Assembly (NCBI RefSeq): GCF_011766325.1
Contig: NZ_BLLG01000021.1
Span: 40,518-104,517, forward strand
Direction: 5' to 3'
Source: Streptomyces pacificus
GTDB lineage: Bacteria; Actinomycetota; Actinomycetes; Streptomycetales; Streptomycetaceae
DNA: 64,000 bases
Part shown: positions 24,834 through 33,416 of the stretch, piece by piece
How positions within the stretch are numbered: the stretch's first letter is position 1
How the letters are laid out: every line of letters starts with the position of its first letter
Notes under the pieces: model-generated
Told to the model about the DNA's origin: nothing
Databases searched by the model: none
What the model saw: only the letters and a program-made list of their open reading frames with translations
Program-made: the position numbers and the translations under genes

Positions 24834-25283
24834 GTGGCAAGAACCGTGACGGGGACGAGCAGGGTGACGGTGCTGCCCCTGCTCCACATGTGGCCTGACA
24901 ATTACTGCGTCCTCGCATACACCGCGGCCGGCGAGCTGGGCGAGACCGCGATCGTGGGATACGTCCCCGTCCCGGGCATCCCCGACGTGTCCCTGATGGA
25001 CGTAGCGGCCCGGCACGAGCCGCAGCGCCTGTACGGCTCGAACAGCGCCGGGTTCGCCGACGCCTGCTGGCTCATCTGCACCGGCTGGTCCGGGCGCGGT
25101 GTGCCGAAGCCCGACACCCTGGACCTGAAGAGCGCCGCCTGGAAGCTGGACGTCGACCGCACCGTCCCTCTGGCCAAGACCATGTACGGCTACGACCAGC
25201 TGCACGTCGGCCGGCTCACCCTCGACGACGACCAGCTCATGCGTCAGGCGCAGAACGTCCTCGCTGCCGGCGCCCGCGCGTAA
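24834..25283 (+). CDS. Hypothetical protein at the prophage right end
   Basis: This 149-residue protein starts at GTG after GACGAGAGGATGAGCCC. The sequence is beta-rich and hydrophobic in places (VLPLLHMWPDNYCVLAYTAAGELGETAIVGYVPVPG), with Cys in DACWLICTGWSG. No signal peptide or metal site is clear. It is the last gene before the prophage-host junction, with no companion gene, and a terminator hairpin follows at 25340. Typical of moron genes; the function is unknown. Confidence 0.5.
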   Translation: MARTVTGTSRVTVLPLLHMWPDNYCVLAYTAAGELGETAIVGYVPVPGIPDVSLMDVAARHEPQRLYGSNSAGFADACWLICTGWSGRGVPKPDTLDLKSAAWKLDVDRTVPLAKTMYGYDQLHVGRLTLDDDQLMRQAQNVLAAGARA

Positions 25284-25616
25284 CCTCAGACGGCCCTCGC
25301 GGGCAGACCTTCCCCCGGGCGGACCGCGAGGCGCCTGCGACGCCCCTGCTTCGGCGGGGGCGTTGCCGTATCCGGCCTCGTGCTGTCAGTGGGGCGGCGT
25401 AGCGTGGCGGTAGTCCCTTATCCACGCTTCTGGCTGCTGCGCGAGAGACCGGGCCTGACGGCCGTACCTCCGGGTGCGGCCGTGTCCGTTTTGCCCAGTC
25501 ACCTTCGATTCGAAGGGCGCGAGGGGCGACGCGTCCCACTCGCCGGAGAGCGGGGCAAAGTCGCAGGTCAGACGGCTGGGGCGTCGCTCTACTGGCGCGC
25601 GTAAAGTAGCCACCCG
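25284..25616. other. Prophage right-end non-coding region (attP/attR arm)
   Basis: About 330 bases with no convincing gene. It contains a hairpin terminator (25340-25363), a perfect 15-base palindrome CCTTCGATTCGAAGG (25502-25516), and an AT-rich stretch near 25600 just before the host cpaF fragment. Site-specific integration normally leaves such a region. It is a plausible attR arm. Confidence 0.5.
25340..25363 (+). terminator. Hairpin terminator after last prophage gene
   Basis: ACGCCCC (25340-25346) pairs with GGGGCGT (25357-25363) over a 10-nt loop containing TTCGG. It follows the last prophage gene by 57 bases. Confidence 0.6.
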
Positions 25617-26225
25617 CTAGTGGTGTCCTAGCCCATGGTTGGGGTTCCCGGAGCCGGTGCCGCCGCTGACGAGGTAGGAGACCCTGGCCTCGATCAGTGC
25701 CCTGAAGAGCCGGTCGCCGCCCGGTGGTACCGTCCCGGCCGCCATCAGCTCGCCCAGCGAGAACGCCCGGGGCCTGACCACCCGCAGTGAGAGGCAGGTC
25801 GAGCCGACGGCCACCGGGGGCAGCACCGCGTGCATCCGGGTACCGTCCGGGAGCCGCGCGTCCACCCAGGGGCTGGCGTCGTCCAGCCGTCGCCCCGCCA
25901 CTGCAGCGAGCCGCTGCGCCAACCGGCGAACCGCCGCCGCGTCGGTGAAGCTCACCTCCGTGAGCCCGAGTCCGCAGCCCCGGTCCACCCATACCCGGTC
26001 CGGTGCCGAGACCAGCACATCGGTCACGGCGGGGTCCGCGAGAAGCGGCTCCAGCGGCCCGGTGCCGACCAGTTCGCAGCGCAGTTCCTCGGCGGCGCCG
26101 AGCACTTCCGCGTCCCCGAGCAGCCGTCCGTGCGCCCGCAGCGCCGCCGCGACCCCCGCGGGGGTCGGTTCGACCCCGCTCTCCGCCAGCCGCTGCCGCA
26201 CCGCTTCGAGAAGCACCGCTGTCAC
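25617..26225 (-). pseudogene. cpaF: CpaF/TadA secretion ATPase, N-terminal fragment split by the prophage
   Basis: This is the N-terminal 202 codons of a CpaF/TadA-family ATPase that powers Tad-type pilus or Flp-type secretion. The helical N-terminal domain and the start of the RecA-like domain are intact (LLADPAVTDVLVSAPDRVWVDRG, ARLPDGTRMHAVLPPVAVGST, LSLRVVRPRAFSLGEL). The sequence then stops inside the P-loop: SGGTGSG is followed by NPNHGLGHH instead of K-T-T. The remaining half would lie left of the prophage, outside the window. GTGA overlap with the upstream gene shows the original operon. The fragment cannot hydrolyse ATP. Confidence 0.85.
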
Positions 26226-27370
26226 GCCGCACCTCCATCGCTGTGCACCCGCGCCCAGAAGGCAGTGCAGAACCCGGCCAGCGGGTCGCGGCTCCCGGCG
26301 CCGGGCGGAACTCCCGCGTCGAGATCGGCGGCCAGCCCTGGTTCCAGGGGGAGTTCACCGACCAGCGGCAGTTGCAGTGCCTCGGCAACCCACTGCTCGT
26401 CGAGCCCCGACCCCCAGGGCCCGCGGACGACGACCCGCAGATCGCCCAGCACCATGCGGATGGTCGAGGCGACCCGCCGCGCGGCTGCCACGGCACGCAG
26501 ATCGCCCGGCACCACGAGGAGCCCCACGTCGAGCTGGGCCAGTGCCTCTGCGGTTCCCTCGTCGACCCGGCGGGGCAGATCCACGACGACGACGCCACCG
26601 CGCCTGCGGGACGCGGCGAGCACCGATCGCATGGCCTCCGGCGGGATGGCCACCGAGTCGCCCCGGTCCCAGCTGAGCACCCGCAGCCCGTGTACCGATG
26701 GCAGCGCTTCCTCCAGCGCACCGCCGGCGACGCGGCCTCTGGACGCCGCGAAGTCCGGCCATCGGCGCCCCTCCTTCTGCTCACCGCCGAGGAGCACGTC
26801 CAGGCCGCCGCCGAGCGGATCGCCGTCGACGAGCATCGTGCGCCGGCCTTCGCGGGCCGCTGTCACAGCGAGCGCGCAGGCCAGCGTGGACGCGCCCGAT
26901 CCGCCCCGTCCTCCGACCACACCGACGGTCAGCGCCGGGCGGCCCACGCCCTCCGCCACATCGGCGATCCTGTCGACGAGCCACCCCTCGGCGTCGGGGA
27001 GCCTCAGCACGCAGTCGGCACCGATCTCCACCGCCCGGCGCCACACCCGCGGATCGTCCTGATCACGCCCGACGAGGAGGACCCCTCCACGGCGGGTGGC
27101 CCCGACGCACCGGGCGGCTGCGTCGTCACCGACCAGGATCAGAGGCGCGGCCTCCCAGCCGCCGCGGCCCTCCGGCACCGTGTGGTGCACCTGCGGCTCG
27201 GCGCCTGCCGCGGCGCAGAGCCGCAGCAAGTCGTCGAGGAGGACAGGGTCCTCGGTGATGATCAAGGGGCCGGCCCTGCGCTCGGCCCGGAGCCGGTCGC
27301 CGCCCATCGCGCCCATCGCGCCGTCGGCGCGGGCCGCGCCCGGCGCTCCGGCCGTCATGTGTCCCACCAC
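26222..27370 (-). CDS. CpaE-like / septum-site-determining ATPase (Ssd)
   Basis: This 382-residue protein has a receiver-like N-terminal part (residues 30-120) and a MinD/ParA-type ATPase domain starting LTVGVVGGRGGSGASTLACALA. It matches CpaE-type ATPases of Tad systems and the actinobacterial septum-site-determining protein. I chose the GTG at 27370, which has GAGAGGGG seven bases upstream, because further upstream no RBS is seen. The P-loop reads GGRGGSGAST and lacks the usual lysine of Walker A, so ATP binding may be weak or regulatory. It is translated with cpaF (GTGA overlap), which the prophage has cut. Confidence 0.82.
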   Translation of the reverse strand: MVGHMTAGAPGAARADGAMGAMGGDRLRAERRAGPLIITEDPVLLDDLLRLCAAAGAEPQVHHTVPEGRGGWEAAPLILVGDDAAARCVGATRRGGVLLVGRDQDDPRVWRRAVEIGADCVLRLPDAEGWLVDRIADVAEGVGRPALTVGVVGGRGGSGASTLACALAVTAAREGRRTMLVDGDPLGGGLDVLLGGEQKEGRRWPDFAASRGRVAGGALEEALPSVHGLRVLSWDRGDSVAIPPEAMRSVLAASRRRGGVVVVDLPRRVDEGTAEALAQLDVGLLVVPGDLRAVAAARRVASTIRMVLGDLRVVVRGPWGSGLDEQWVAEALQLPLVGELPLEPGLAADLDAGVPPGAGSRDPLAGFCTAFWARVHSDGGAA

Positions 27371-27914
27371 GACATATCCCCTCTCGCCGCGATGCCGCGG
27401 CGACTCTCGCGGGGTGCCGTGCAGCGGTCCCCACGTGCCGGACCGGTCCCACGGCGAGTGGGATCGATCCGGGATCCGGTGATTCCTCCGGTCCGTGAAC
27501 TTCACGGGCGGAATCACCGTGCAAGACGGCCGGAAATCGTGTGGATCTTGCTCGAAAACTGTGGACAGCCCACCGCTTGTGAATAACCCGGTAGCCCATA
27601 CCGGTGACTTACGGCGTCACTTCCCCAGCGCGGCACTATGCTCACGCAGAGTGACCAGAGGTCGGAGGTAGCGGAGCCCCGCGTTCCGGCTGGCGAGAGG
27701 GGGAGAATCAGCGGTGATGCCGGGCGAAACGCCTCCGGACATGCGACGACCCCCGCCGGGGGGGAGAGCGGGGGTCGTCCCCACGGCCGACTCGGGGGGG
27801 GAGGAGTCGGACCGGGTTAGCACGGTCGCGAACGATCCGTGACTTCCATGGTGTACCCGAGAGCCTTCTCAGGCAAACCCACGCGCCCCACCTTACGCCG
27901 AATGGAGGGCGCAT
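27371..27914. other. Divergent intergenic region with hairpin
   Basis: 540 bases between the ssd and HAD genes, which are transcribed divergently, so promoters for both are expected here. It contains the large inverted repeat at 27745-27779. I saw no clear -10/-35 pairs and no coding signal. Confidence 0.4.
27745..27779. repeat. Perfect 12-bp inverted repeat (hairpin)
   Basis: GACGACCCCCGC (27745-27756) and GCGGGGGTCGTC (27768-27779) flank an 11-base loop. It could be a terminator for a short transcript running into the HAD gene's leader, or a regulatory leader structure. Confidence 0.5.
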
Positions 27915-28772
27915 ATGCTCTGCGTCGTGGAAAACCACTCCTTGCCGCGAACAGCAGCCTTCTTTGACCTGGACAAGACGGTCATCGCGAAGTCATCGGC
28001 ACTGACCTTCAGCAAGTCCTTCTACCACGGAGGGCTGATCAACCGACGCGCCGTGCTGAGGACGGCGTACACCCAGTTCGTCTTTCTCGCGGGCGGCGCC
28101 GACCACGACCAGATGGAGCGAATGCGGAAGTACCTGTCCTCGCTCTGCAAGGGCTGGAACGTGGAGCAGGTGAAGGAGATCGTCGCCGGGACCCTGCACG
28201 ATCTGATCGACCCGATCATCTACGACGAGGCCGCCTCACTGATCGAGCACCACCACACCGCCGGCCGCGACGTCGTCATCGTCTCCAGTTCCGGTGCCGA
28301 GGTCGTCGAGCCCATCGGCGAGCTCCTGGGCGCCGATCGCGTGGTGGCGACGCGGCTGGTGGTCGGAGAGGACGGATGCTTCACCGGCGAGGTGGAGTAC
28401 TACGCGTACGGGCCCACCAAGGCCGAAGCGGTGAAGGATCTCGCCGCGTCCGAGGGGTACGACCTCGGGCGCTGCTACGCCTACAGCGACTCCGTCACCG
28501 ACGTCCCGATGCTGGAAGCCGTGGGTCATCCGCACGCGGTCAACCCCGACCGGACGCTGCGGCGTGAGGCGGCCTCACGCGGCTGGCCGGTGCTCGTCTT
28601 CAACCGGCCGGTGCGCCTGAAGCAGCGGATCCCGGGGTTCGCCATGCCCCCGCGCCCCACGCTCCTCGCGGCCGCTGCGGCGGGGGCAGCCGCCGTCGCC
28701 GCCGGGCTCGTCTGGTACGCCGGCCGGCGCCGCGGCGCTGCCGCCGGCACCCGCCTTCGAGGGGGAGGGTAA
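27915..28772 (+). CDS. HAD-family phosphatase (SerB-like, HAD-IB)
   Basis: This 285-residue enzyme has the HAD signature: AAFFDLDKTVIAKSS (motif I, DxDxT-like, about residues 15-29), VVIVSSSGAEV (motif II Ser, about residues 118-128), a motif III Lys in YGPTKAEAVKD (about residues 168-178) and CYAYSDSVTDVPMLEAVG (motif IV acidic residues, about residues 190-207). It belongs to the HAD-IB group, where phosphoserine and other small phosphoesters are substrates. Proteins of this family near this Streptomyces locus are described as differentiation-associated. A membrane anchor-like hydrophobic segment lies at residues 248-270 with an Arg-rich tail. The substrate is unknown. Confidence 0.85.
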   Translation: MLCVVENHSLPRTAAFFDLDKTVIAKSSALTFSKSFYHGGLINRRAVLRTAYTQFVFLAGGADHDQMERMRKYLSSLCKGWNVEQVKEIVAGTLHDLIDPIIYDEAASLIEHHHTAGRDVVIVSSSGAEVVEPIGELLGADRVVATRLVVGEDGCFTGEVEYYAYGPTKAEAVKDLAASEGYDLGRCYAYSDSVTDVPMLEAVGHPHAVNPDRTLRREAASRGWPVLVFNRPVRLKQRIPGFAMPPRPTLLAAAAAGAAAVAAGLVWYAGRRRGAAAGTRLRGGG

Positions 28773-29202
28773 AAAGTGCGGCCGGGGGTTCCGCTTGCGG
28801 TGCGGCCGGAGTACAAAGGAGGTAACGGCCCGCGAGACCTGGGACATCCGAGAGGATCACCTTCTACGCAACAAAGGCCCACGGACCGCGCATGGACGCC
28901 GAGTACCCACGCGACGTCGACCCGTCGAATACGGGCCAGCCGCACCAGGTGACGGGCAAGGTTCCCGACCTGATGGGCAACATCACGAGGACGCTTGGTA
29001 ACTCGGCCGACATGCCAGCGGCGGTACCGTCCGGTGCCGCCGCAGCCCTTGTCGGGCCCCGCTTCCGCCTGTCTCCGTCGCCCCGGCGTCTGCTTGGCGT
29101 CATCCGCCGACTTCTGCGGCCTACTTGCCGTCTCTGCCGGCTCTGCCGTGTTCGGCCTTCAACACCTGCCGCGCCCTGCACCCTCGGCCCGGCCCGACGG
29201 CG
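28773..29202. other. Intergenic region, no confident gene
   Basis: 430 bases between the HAD gene and the Fic-like gene, which converge. An ORF of about 109 codons beginning at 28892 has a polar start (AEYPRDVDPSNTGQPHQVTG) but no RBS and then degenerates into Arg/Cys-rich sequence. I do not support a gene here. Confidence 0.4.
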
Positions 29203-30027
29203 TCAGGCCGCTCCGCGCTGAAGCGCCTCGCACACGGCCGTCGACTCCCGGACGCCGAGTTCCACAGCGCGGCCGCAGTGGGCGATCCAGGCGCTCACCC
29301 CCTCCGGGGTTCCCGACAGATAGCCCTCGAACGCCTTGAGGTACGCCGCGCGGCCCAGTTCCGCGTGGCCGACCTCCGCGGGGCAGATCGACTTGGGGTC
29401 CAGTCCGCTGCCGACGAGGACGATACGCTCCGCCGCCCTGGCGACCAGGCCGTTGGCCGAGGAGAACGGGCGCAGGGCCAGCAGCTCGCCGTGCACTGCG
29501 GCGGCCATCACCAGCGCAGGCGCCGAACTCCCCGCGACAACCAGGCGCGAGAGCCCCTCGAGCCGCCCGGCGACCTCCTCCGCACCCGGGAGTGGAGCGT
29601 CGATCAGTGGCTCGTGGACCTCCTCCCCCGCGAGCCTCGGCCTCCCGACCGCCTCCGCAGGGGCGGCTCCGCCCTCCGCGACCAGATGCAACCGGGCCAG
29701 TACCCGCAGCGGGGAATGCCGCCAGACGGACAGCAGCTGGCCCGCCTCGGCGGTCAGCCGCAGCGCGGCCCCGACGGTGCGGGCCTCTTCCCCGCTCCCG
29801 AAGTCCGTACGCCGGCGCAGCTCCTCCAAAGCCCAGTCCGCGCCCGAGAGCGCGGCGGACCCCCGGGCTCCGCGAAGCGCAGCCTCCGAGGTGACCTCGT
29901 TGCTGCGGCGCCGCATGACCCGGTGTCCGTAGACGCGGTCCACGGCCTCGCGCACGGAGTCCACGGCATCCGCGACCCCGGGAAGACCGCCCAGAGCCGC
30001 CAGGGGATCGGGGGAGTTCGTACTCAT
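29203..30027 (-). CDS. Fic/Doc-like helical protein, degenerate active site
   Basis: This 274-residue helical protein contains the segment LRPFSSANGLVARAAERIVLVGSG (split here over residues 195-220), which sits in the position of the Fic motif HPFxxGNGRxxR but has Arg for His, Ala for Gly and Leu for Arg. The equivalent S. coelicolor gene is labelled as an oxidoreductase in some annotations, which the sequence does not support. It probably lacks AMPylation activity. I chose ATG at 30027. It faces the divergent ATPase gene across about 100 bases. Confidence 0.55.
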   Translation of the reverse strand: MSTNSPDPLAALGGLPGVADAVDSVREAVDRVYGHRVMRRRSNEVTSEAALRGARGSAALSGADWALEELRRRTDFGSGEEARTVGAALRLTAEAGQLLSVWRHSPLRVLARLHLVAEGGAAPAEAVGRPRLAGEEVHEPLIDAPLPGAEEVAGRLEGLSRLVVAGSSAPALVMAAAVHGELLALRPFSSANGLVARAAERIVLVGSGLDPKSICPAEVGHAELGRAAYLKAFEGYLSGTPEGVSAWIAHCGRAVELGVRESTAVCEALQRGAA

Positions 30028-30129
30028 AACCAGGCAGGCTACGCGCCCCGGCCCCGCACCCCACGTTGGAGTGGTCTTCTTCACCCACTTCGGAGACCCC
30101 GAGCCCCCGACCCGCTACCTTAGGTGAAC

Positions 30130-31125
30130 ATGAAGATCGCTTTCGTGGGCAAGGGCGGTAGCGGCAAGACGACGCTGTCCTCGCTCTTCATCCGCCATCT
30201 CGCCGCCCAGCAGGCCCATGTCGTCGCGGTGGACGCCGACATCAACCAGCATCTGGGCGCCGCGCTCGGACTCGACGACCGGGAAGCCGGGGGACTGCCC
30301 GCGATGGGCGCACACCTGGCACTCATCAAGGAGTACCTGCGCGGGACCAATCCGCGGATCACGTCCGCGGAAGAGATGATCAAGACGACGCCGCCCGGAG
30401 AGGGGTCCCGGCTCCTGCGCGTCCGGGAGGACAACCCGGTCTACGACGCCTGTGCCCGGACGGTGCGGCTCGACGGCGGGCAGATCCGGCTGATGGCGAC
30501 CGGTCCCTTCACCGAGTCGGACCTCGGCGTCGCCTGCTACCACTCCAAGGTCGGGGCGGTGGAGCTCTGCCTCAACCACCTCCTCGACGGCCCCGGCGAA
30601 TACGTCGTGGTCGACATGACGGCGGGCTCCGACTCCTTCGCCTCCGGCATGTTCACCCGCTTCGACATGACGTTCCTCGTGGCCGAACCCACCCTCAAGG
30701 GTGTCTCCGTGTACCGCCAGTACCGGGACTACGCACGGGACTTCGGCGTCGCACTCAAGGTCGTCGGCAACAAGATCCAGGGGCCGGACGACCTCCGGTT
30801 CCTGCGCGACGAGGTAGGCGACGACCTTCTCGTGGCCGTCGGGCACTCGGACTGGGTGCGGTCGATGGAGAAGGGCCGTCCGCCGCGGTTCGCGGAGTTG
30901 GAGGAACCCAATCGTGCGGCGCTGCGCACGCTGCGGCAGGCGGCCGACGCCACCTGCGCCCGGCGCGACTGGGCGCGGTACACCCGGCAGATGGTGCACT
31001 TCCACCTGAAGAACGCGGAGAGCTGGGGCAACGCGAAGACGGGGACCGACCTGGCCGCCCAGGTCGACCCCGGCTTCGTACTCGGGGAGCAGACGGGGCA
31101 GTTCAGCGCGCCGCAGCCGGCCTGA
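30130..31125 (+). CDS. MinD/CooC-type ATP-binding protein
   Basis: This 331-residue ATPase begins MKIAFVGKGGSGKTTLSSLF, with a deviant Walker A with both lysines (GKGGSGKTT) at residues 8-16, then VVAVDADINQHLGAALG (Walker A' strand) and YVVVDMTAGSD (Walker B, residues 158-168). These are the marks of the CooC/MinD SIMIBI group, which load metals or position complexes. No metal-binding CxC is seen. A GTG two codons upstream is an alternative start. Its 3' end overlaps the convergent lipoprotein gene by 23 bases. The substrate is not known. Confidence 0.8.
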   Translation: MKIAFVGKGGSGKTTLSSLFIRHLAAQQAHVVAVDADINQHLGAALGLDDREAGGLPAMGAHLALIKEYLRGTNPRITSAEEMIKTTPPGEGSRLLRVREDNPVYDACARTVRLDGGQIRLMATGPFTESDLGVACYHSKVGAVELCLNHLLDGPGEYVVVDMTAGSDSFASGMFTRFDMTFLVAEPTLKGVSVYRQYRDYARDFGVALKVVGNKIQGPDDLRFLRDEVGDDLLVAVGHSDWVRSMEKGRPPRFAELEEPNRAALRTLRQAADATCARRDWARYTRQMVHFHLKNAESWGNAKTGTDLAAQVDPGFVLGEQTGQFSAPQPA

Positions 31126-32536
31126 CCGCAGCGGGCCCGCCGTGCGCCGGGCTACCCGTGAGGGACCCGCGCCCGGCCGGCCGGACCGCAGCGGGGCCGC
31201 CGAAGGCGGCACTCGCCCCGCCGGCACCGGCCACCGATGCGCCCCCCGTCTGGCCGGCTCCATCCGTGCCGGGCGCGGCCGTCCCCGCCCCGGGGGCGGG
31301 GGCCGGACCGGCAACCGGGCTGCCGCCCGGCTTGTCGGAACCGGGGGAGGCCGCGGTCAGAAAGTCGTCCCAGCCGCTGCTCGGCGCCCGGCCGACCGGT
31401 AGCGTGCGCAGTCGCCTCAGCACCTCGGGGTCCTGCGCGTCCAACCAGTCGACGAGCTGGCGGAACGACACACACCGCACGTCACGCTGTACGCAGATGT
31501 ATCCCATGGCCTGCTCGACCGCGCGCATATAGGTGCCGCCGTTCCACGACTCGAAGTGGTTGCCGATGATGAACGGCGCGCGGTTGCCCTGGTAGGCACG
31601 GTGGAAACCCTGGATCAGTCCGTCGCGCATCTGGTTTCCCCAGAAGGTGTGCATACTGGGGGCGCCCTTGGCGGTACCGGACTGGTTGATCATGAAGTTG
31701 TAGTCGGTCGACAGTGTCTCGAAGGTACGGCCGGGCACGGGGACCATCTGCAGGGAGAGGTCCCACACGCCGTGCTTCCTGTCCGGCCAGATCTGCTCGC
31801 TGATGCCGCTGCTGTCGTAGCGGAAGCCCTGCTGCGCCGCGATCGCGAGGAAGTTGTCGCGGCCTTCGAGACAGGGCGTGCGGGCACCGACGAGTTCCCG
31901 GTCGTAGTCGAACGGCAGCGAGCGCTCGCGCGGCAGGCCTGCGTTGGTGCGCCAGTTCTTCACGAACGACCTGGCCTGGTCGAGTTCGCTCCTCCATTCG
32001 TCGGGCGACCATGTGGCACCGCCGCCCACCGGCCCGCAGAAGTGGCCGTTGAAGTGGGTGCCGATCTCGTTCCCGTCCATCCAGGCGGCGCGCAGTTCGC
32101 GGACGGTGGCCTTGATGCCCTCGGTGTCGTTGAATCCGATGTCCGAGCGGCCCCGTTTGTGCCGGGGCGGGTCGTACAGTTCGGCCTTCTCCTCGGGGAG
32201 CAGGTACACACCGCTGAGGAAGTAGGTCATCGTGATGCCCTGCTTCCTGCCCACCTCCCGGAAGCGGGCGAAGAGCCGGGCGCGGTCCTCGCCCGCCCCG
32301 TCCCAGGAGAAGACCACGAACTGCGGCGGTTTCCGGCCCGGCTGCAGCCGCTCCGGGCGCGCCAGGCCCGGCTGGGTTCCGGTGTACGAGGTCGAGCCGT
32401 CCCCGATCTGGCCCAGCCGGTTCCCCAGGGCACCGGAGAGCCCCGGCCCCCCGTCTCCTCCGGTGCATGCGGCGAGGCCCGCGGTGAGCGCGGTGGCCAC
32501 GGCACCGAGGACGGCCTTCCGTGCGACGGGCAGCAT
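31103..32536 (-). CDS. Exported lipoprotein, polysaccharide deacetylase-like
   Basis: This 477-residue protein has a lipobox-like signal (VATALTAGLAACTGG, with Cys-24) preceded by a basic start. The mature part has the deacetylase pattern: PQFVVFSWDGAGED (position of the first Asp, residues 71-84), EIGTHFNGHFCG (His-x3-His pair near residue 157-163) and later FRYDSSGISEQIWPD. This is NodB-fold-like but divergent, so the substrate (chitin, peptidoglycan or another polymer) is open. The C-terminal 90 residues are Gly/Ala/Pro-rich and probably unstructured. Likely surface-anchored and acting on cell-wall or extracellular glycan. Confidence 0.7.
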   Translation of the reverse strand: MLPVARKAVLGAVATALTAGLAACTGGDGGPGLSGALGNRLGQIGDGSTSYTGTQPGLARPERLQPGRKPPQFVVFSWDGAGEDRARLFARFREVGRKQGITMTYFLSGVYLLPEEKAELYDPPRHKRGRSDIGFNDTEGIKATVRELRAAWMDGNEIGTHFNGHFCGPVGGGATWSPDEWRSELDQARSFVKNWRTNAGLPRERSLPFDYDRELVGARTPCLEGRDNFLAIAAQQGFRYDSSGISEQIWPDRKHGVWDLSLQMVPVPGRTFETLSTDYNFMINQSGTAKGAPSMHTFWGNQMRDGLIQGFHRAYQGNRAPFIIGNHFESWNGGTYMRAVEQAMGYICVQRDVRCVSFRQLVDWLDAQDPEVLRRLRTLPVGRAPSSGWDDFLTAASPGSDKPGGSPVAGPAPAPGAGTAAPGTDGAGQTGGASVAGAGGASAAFGGPAAVRPAGRGSLTGSPAHGGPAAVRPAAAR

Positions 32537-32870
32537 CCGTCCACCCTCTTCCGTCGTGTGCGGTCATGCGCGAATCGATACGCCGATACGACTGCGGACC
32601 CGAAAAAGCTCCCACCCGAGCGCATGGAGTGGGGGAGGCAGGCCGAGCCGGGATGACTAATCACCGGATCGAAGGAACGAGGATCCTATTTGCCACAAAA
32701 CTTATGTTTCGTTTTTATCTGGTGTGATGATGCATTTACCGAAACCAGAGACTGTGAGCGAGTGCGGTTCGGGACTTCGGGCGTTCCGCCGCGAGCACCC
32801 GCCATCGCACGCCGCACCTCGCGGCACCGCACGCGTCCCGCGACCCACGCGGCCCGGGAGGGGACAGGAA

Positions 32871-32914
32871 GGAGACGGGAAGGCGACGGGAAGGCGACGG
32901 GAAGGAGACGGGAG
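32871..32914. repeat. Four tandem 11-bp repeats
   Basis: The unit GGMGACGGGAR is repeated four times without gaps, with changes only at the third and last positions. It lies in the acs/lipoprotein divergent region. Confidence 0.7.
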
Positions 32915-33105
32915 TCATGCCCACCCGCGATCGCCCCAGTACCGACCGGGCGCCCCAGGCACTCCAGGCACCCCTGGGACCCCGGGCGCCCGGTCGAACC
33001 GCCACCTTCCGCCCGGCCGGGCGCGACGGCCATCACCCCGGCCGGAAGGCCCGGAGGGCCGCCGTCCGTGCCGGATCGGCCGCCCCGCCAGTCCCGCCGG
33101 AACCG

Positions 33106-33163
33106 CGCCCCACCGCCCCCTCCCGAGCCGGACGCCGGAGGGTCGGGAGGGGGCGGTGGGGCG
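33106..33163 (+). repeat. Perfect 21-bp inverted repeat with 16-base loop
   Basis: Bases 33106-33126 are complementary without mismatch to 33143-33163. The core is CACCGCCCCCTCCCGA paired with TCGGGAGGGGGCGGTG. It is the longest perfect hairpin in the window and lies about 250 bases before acs. It could end a short transcript or be a leader structure. Confidence 0.7.
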
Positions 33164-33214
33164 GCCGACTCGACCGGGGTGAACCAGCCCCCCGTGGCGT
33201 ACGTGAGTACGGGT

Positions 33215-33247
33215 GGCCCCTTCCCCCACCGCCCGGGAGAAGGGGCC
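33215..33247 (+). terminator. 9-bp hairpin upstream of acs
   Basis: GGCCCCTTC (33215-33223) pairs with GAAGGGGCC (33239-33247) around a 15-base loop. It is the second hairpin in series before acs. Confidence 0.45.
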
Positions 33248-33416
33248 GCCCCATCGGAACAGGCGACCTCACGCCAAACGGGCACCACCGCCTCGCCCCG
33301 GATCCCGAATAGGTCTAAACCATTCTTCTGACGACCCTTGCCACCCGGCCATCCGCCTGATGGGCTATGGCCCGGGACACAAACGCACATAGGACGCCCT
33401 GGGAAAGGGAGATGTC

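Larger units (their letters stand above)
32537..33416. other. Divergent intergenic region upstream of acs
   Basis: 880 bases between the lipoprotein and acs genes. It contains an AT-rich promoter-like stretch at 32690-32745 facing the lipoprotein gene, four direct 11-base repeats at 32871-32914, a perfect 21-bp hairpin at 33106-33163 and a 9-bp hairpin at 33215-33247. Small ORFs here have no RBS or plausible sequence. The sequence resembles a leader or an unannotated RNA region. Confidence 0.5.

Noticed and set aside
1..25650. Phage integrase or recombinase
   Set aside because: I looked for serine or tyrosine recombinase motifs among the prophage genes and saw none; it must lie outside the window.
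28892..29221. 109-codon ORF after the HAD gene
   Set aside because: The first 30 residues look plausible but there is no Shine-Dalgarno, and the second half is Arg/Cys-rich noise.
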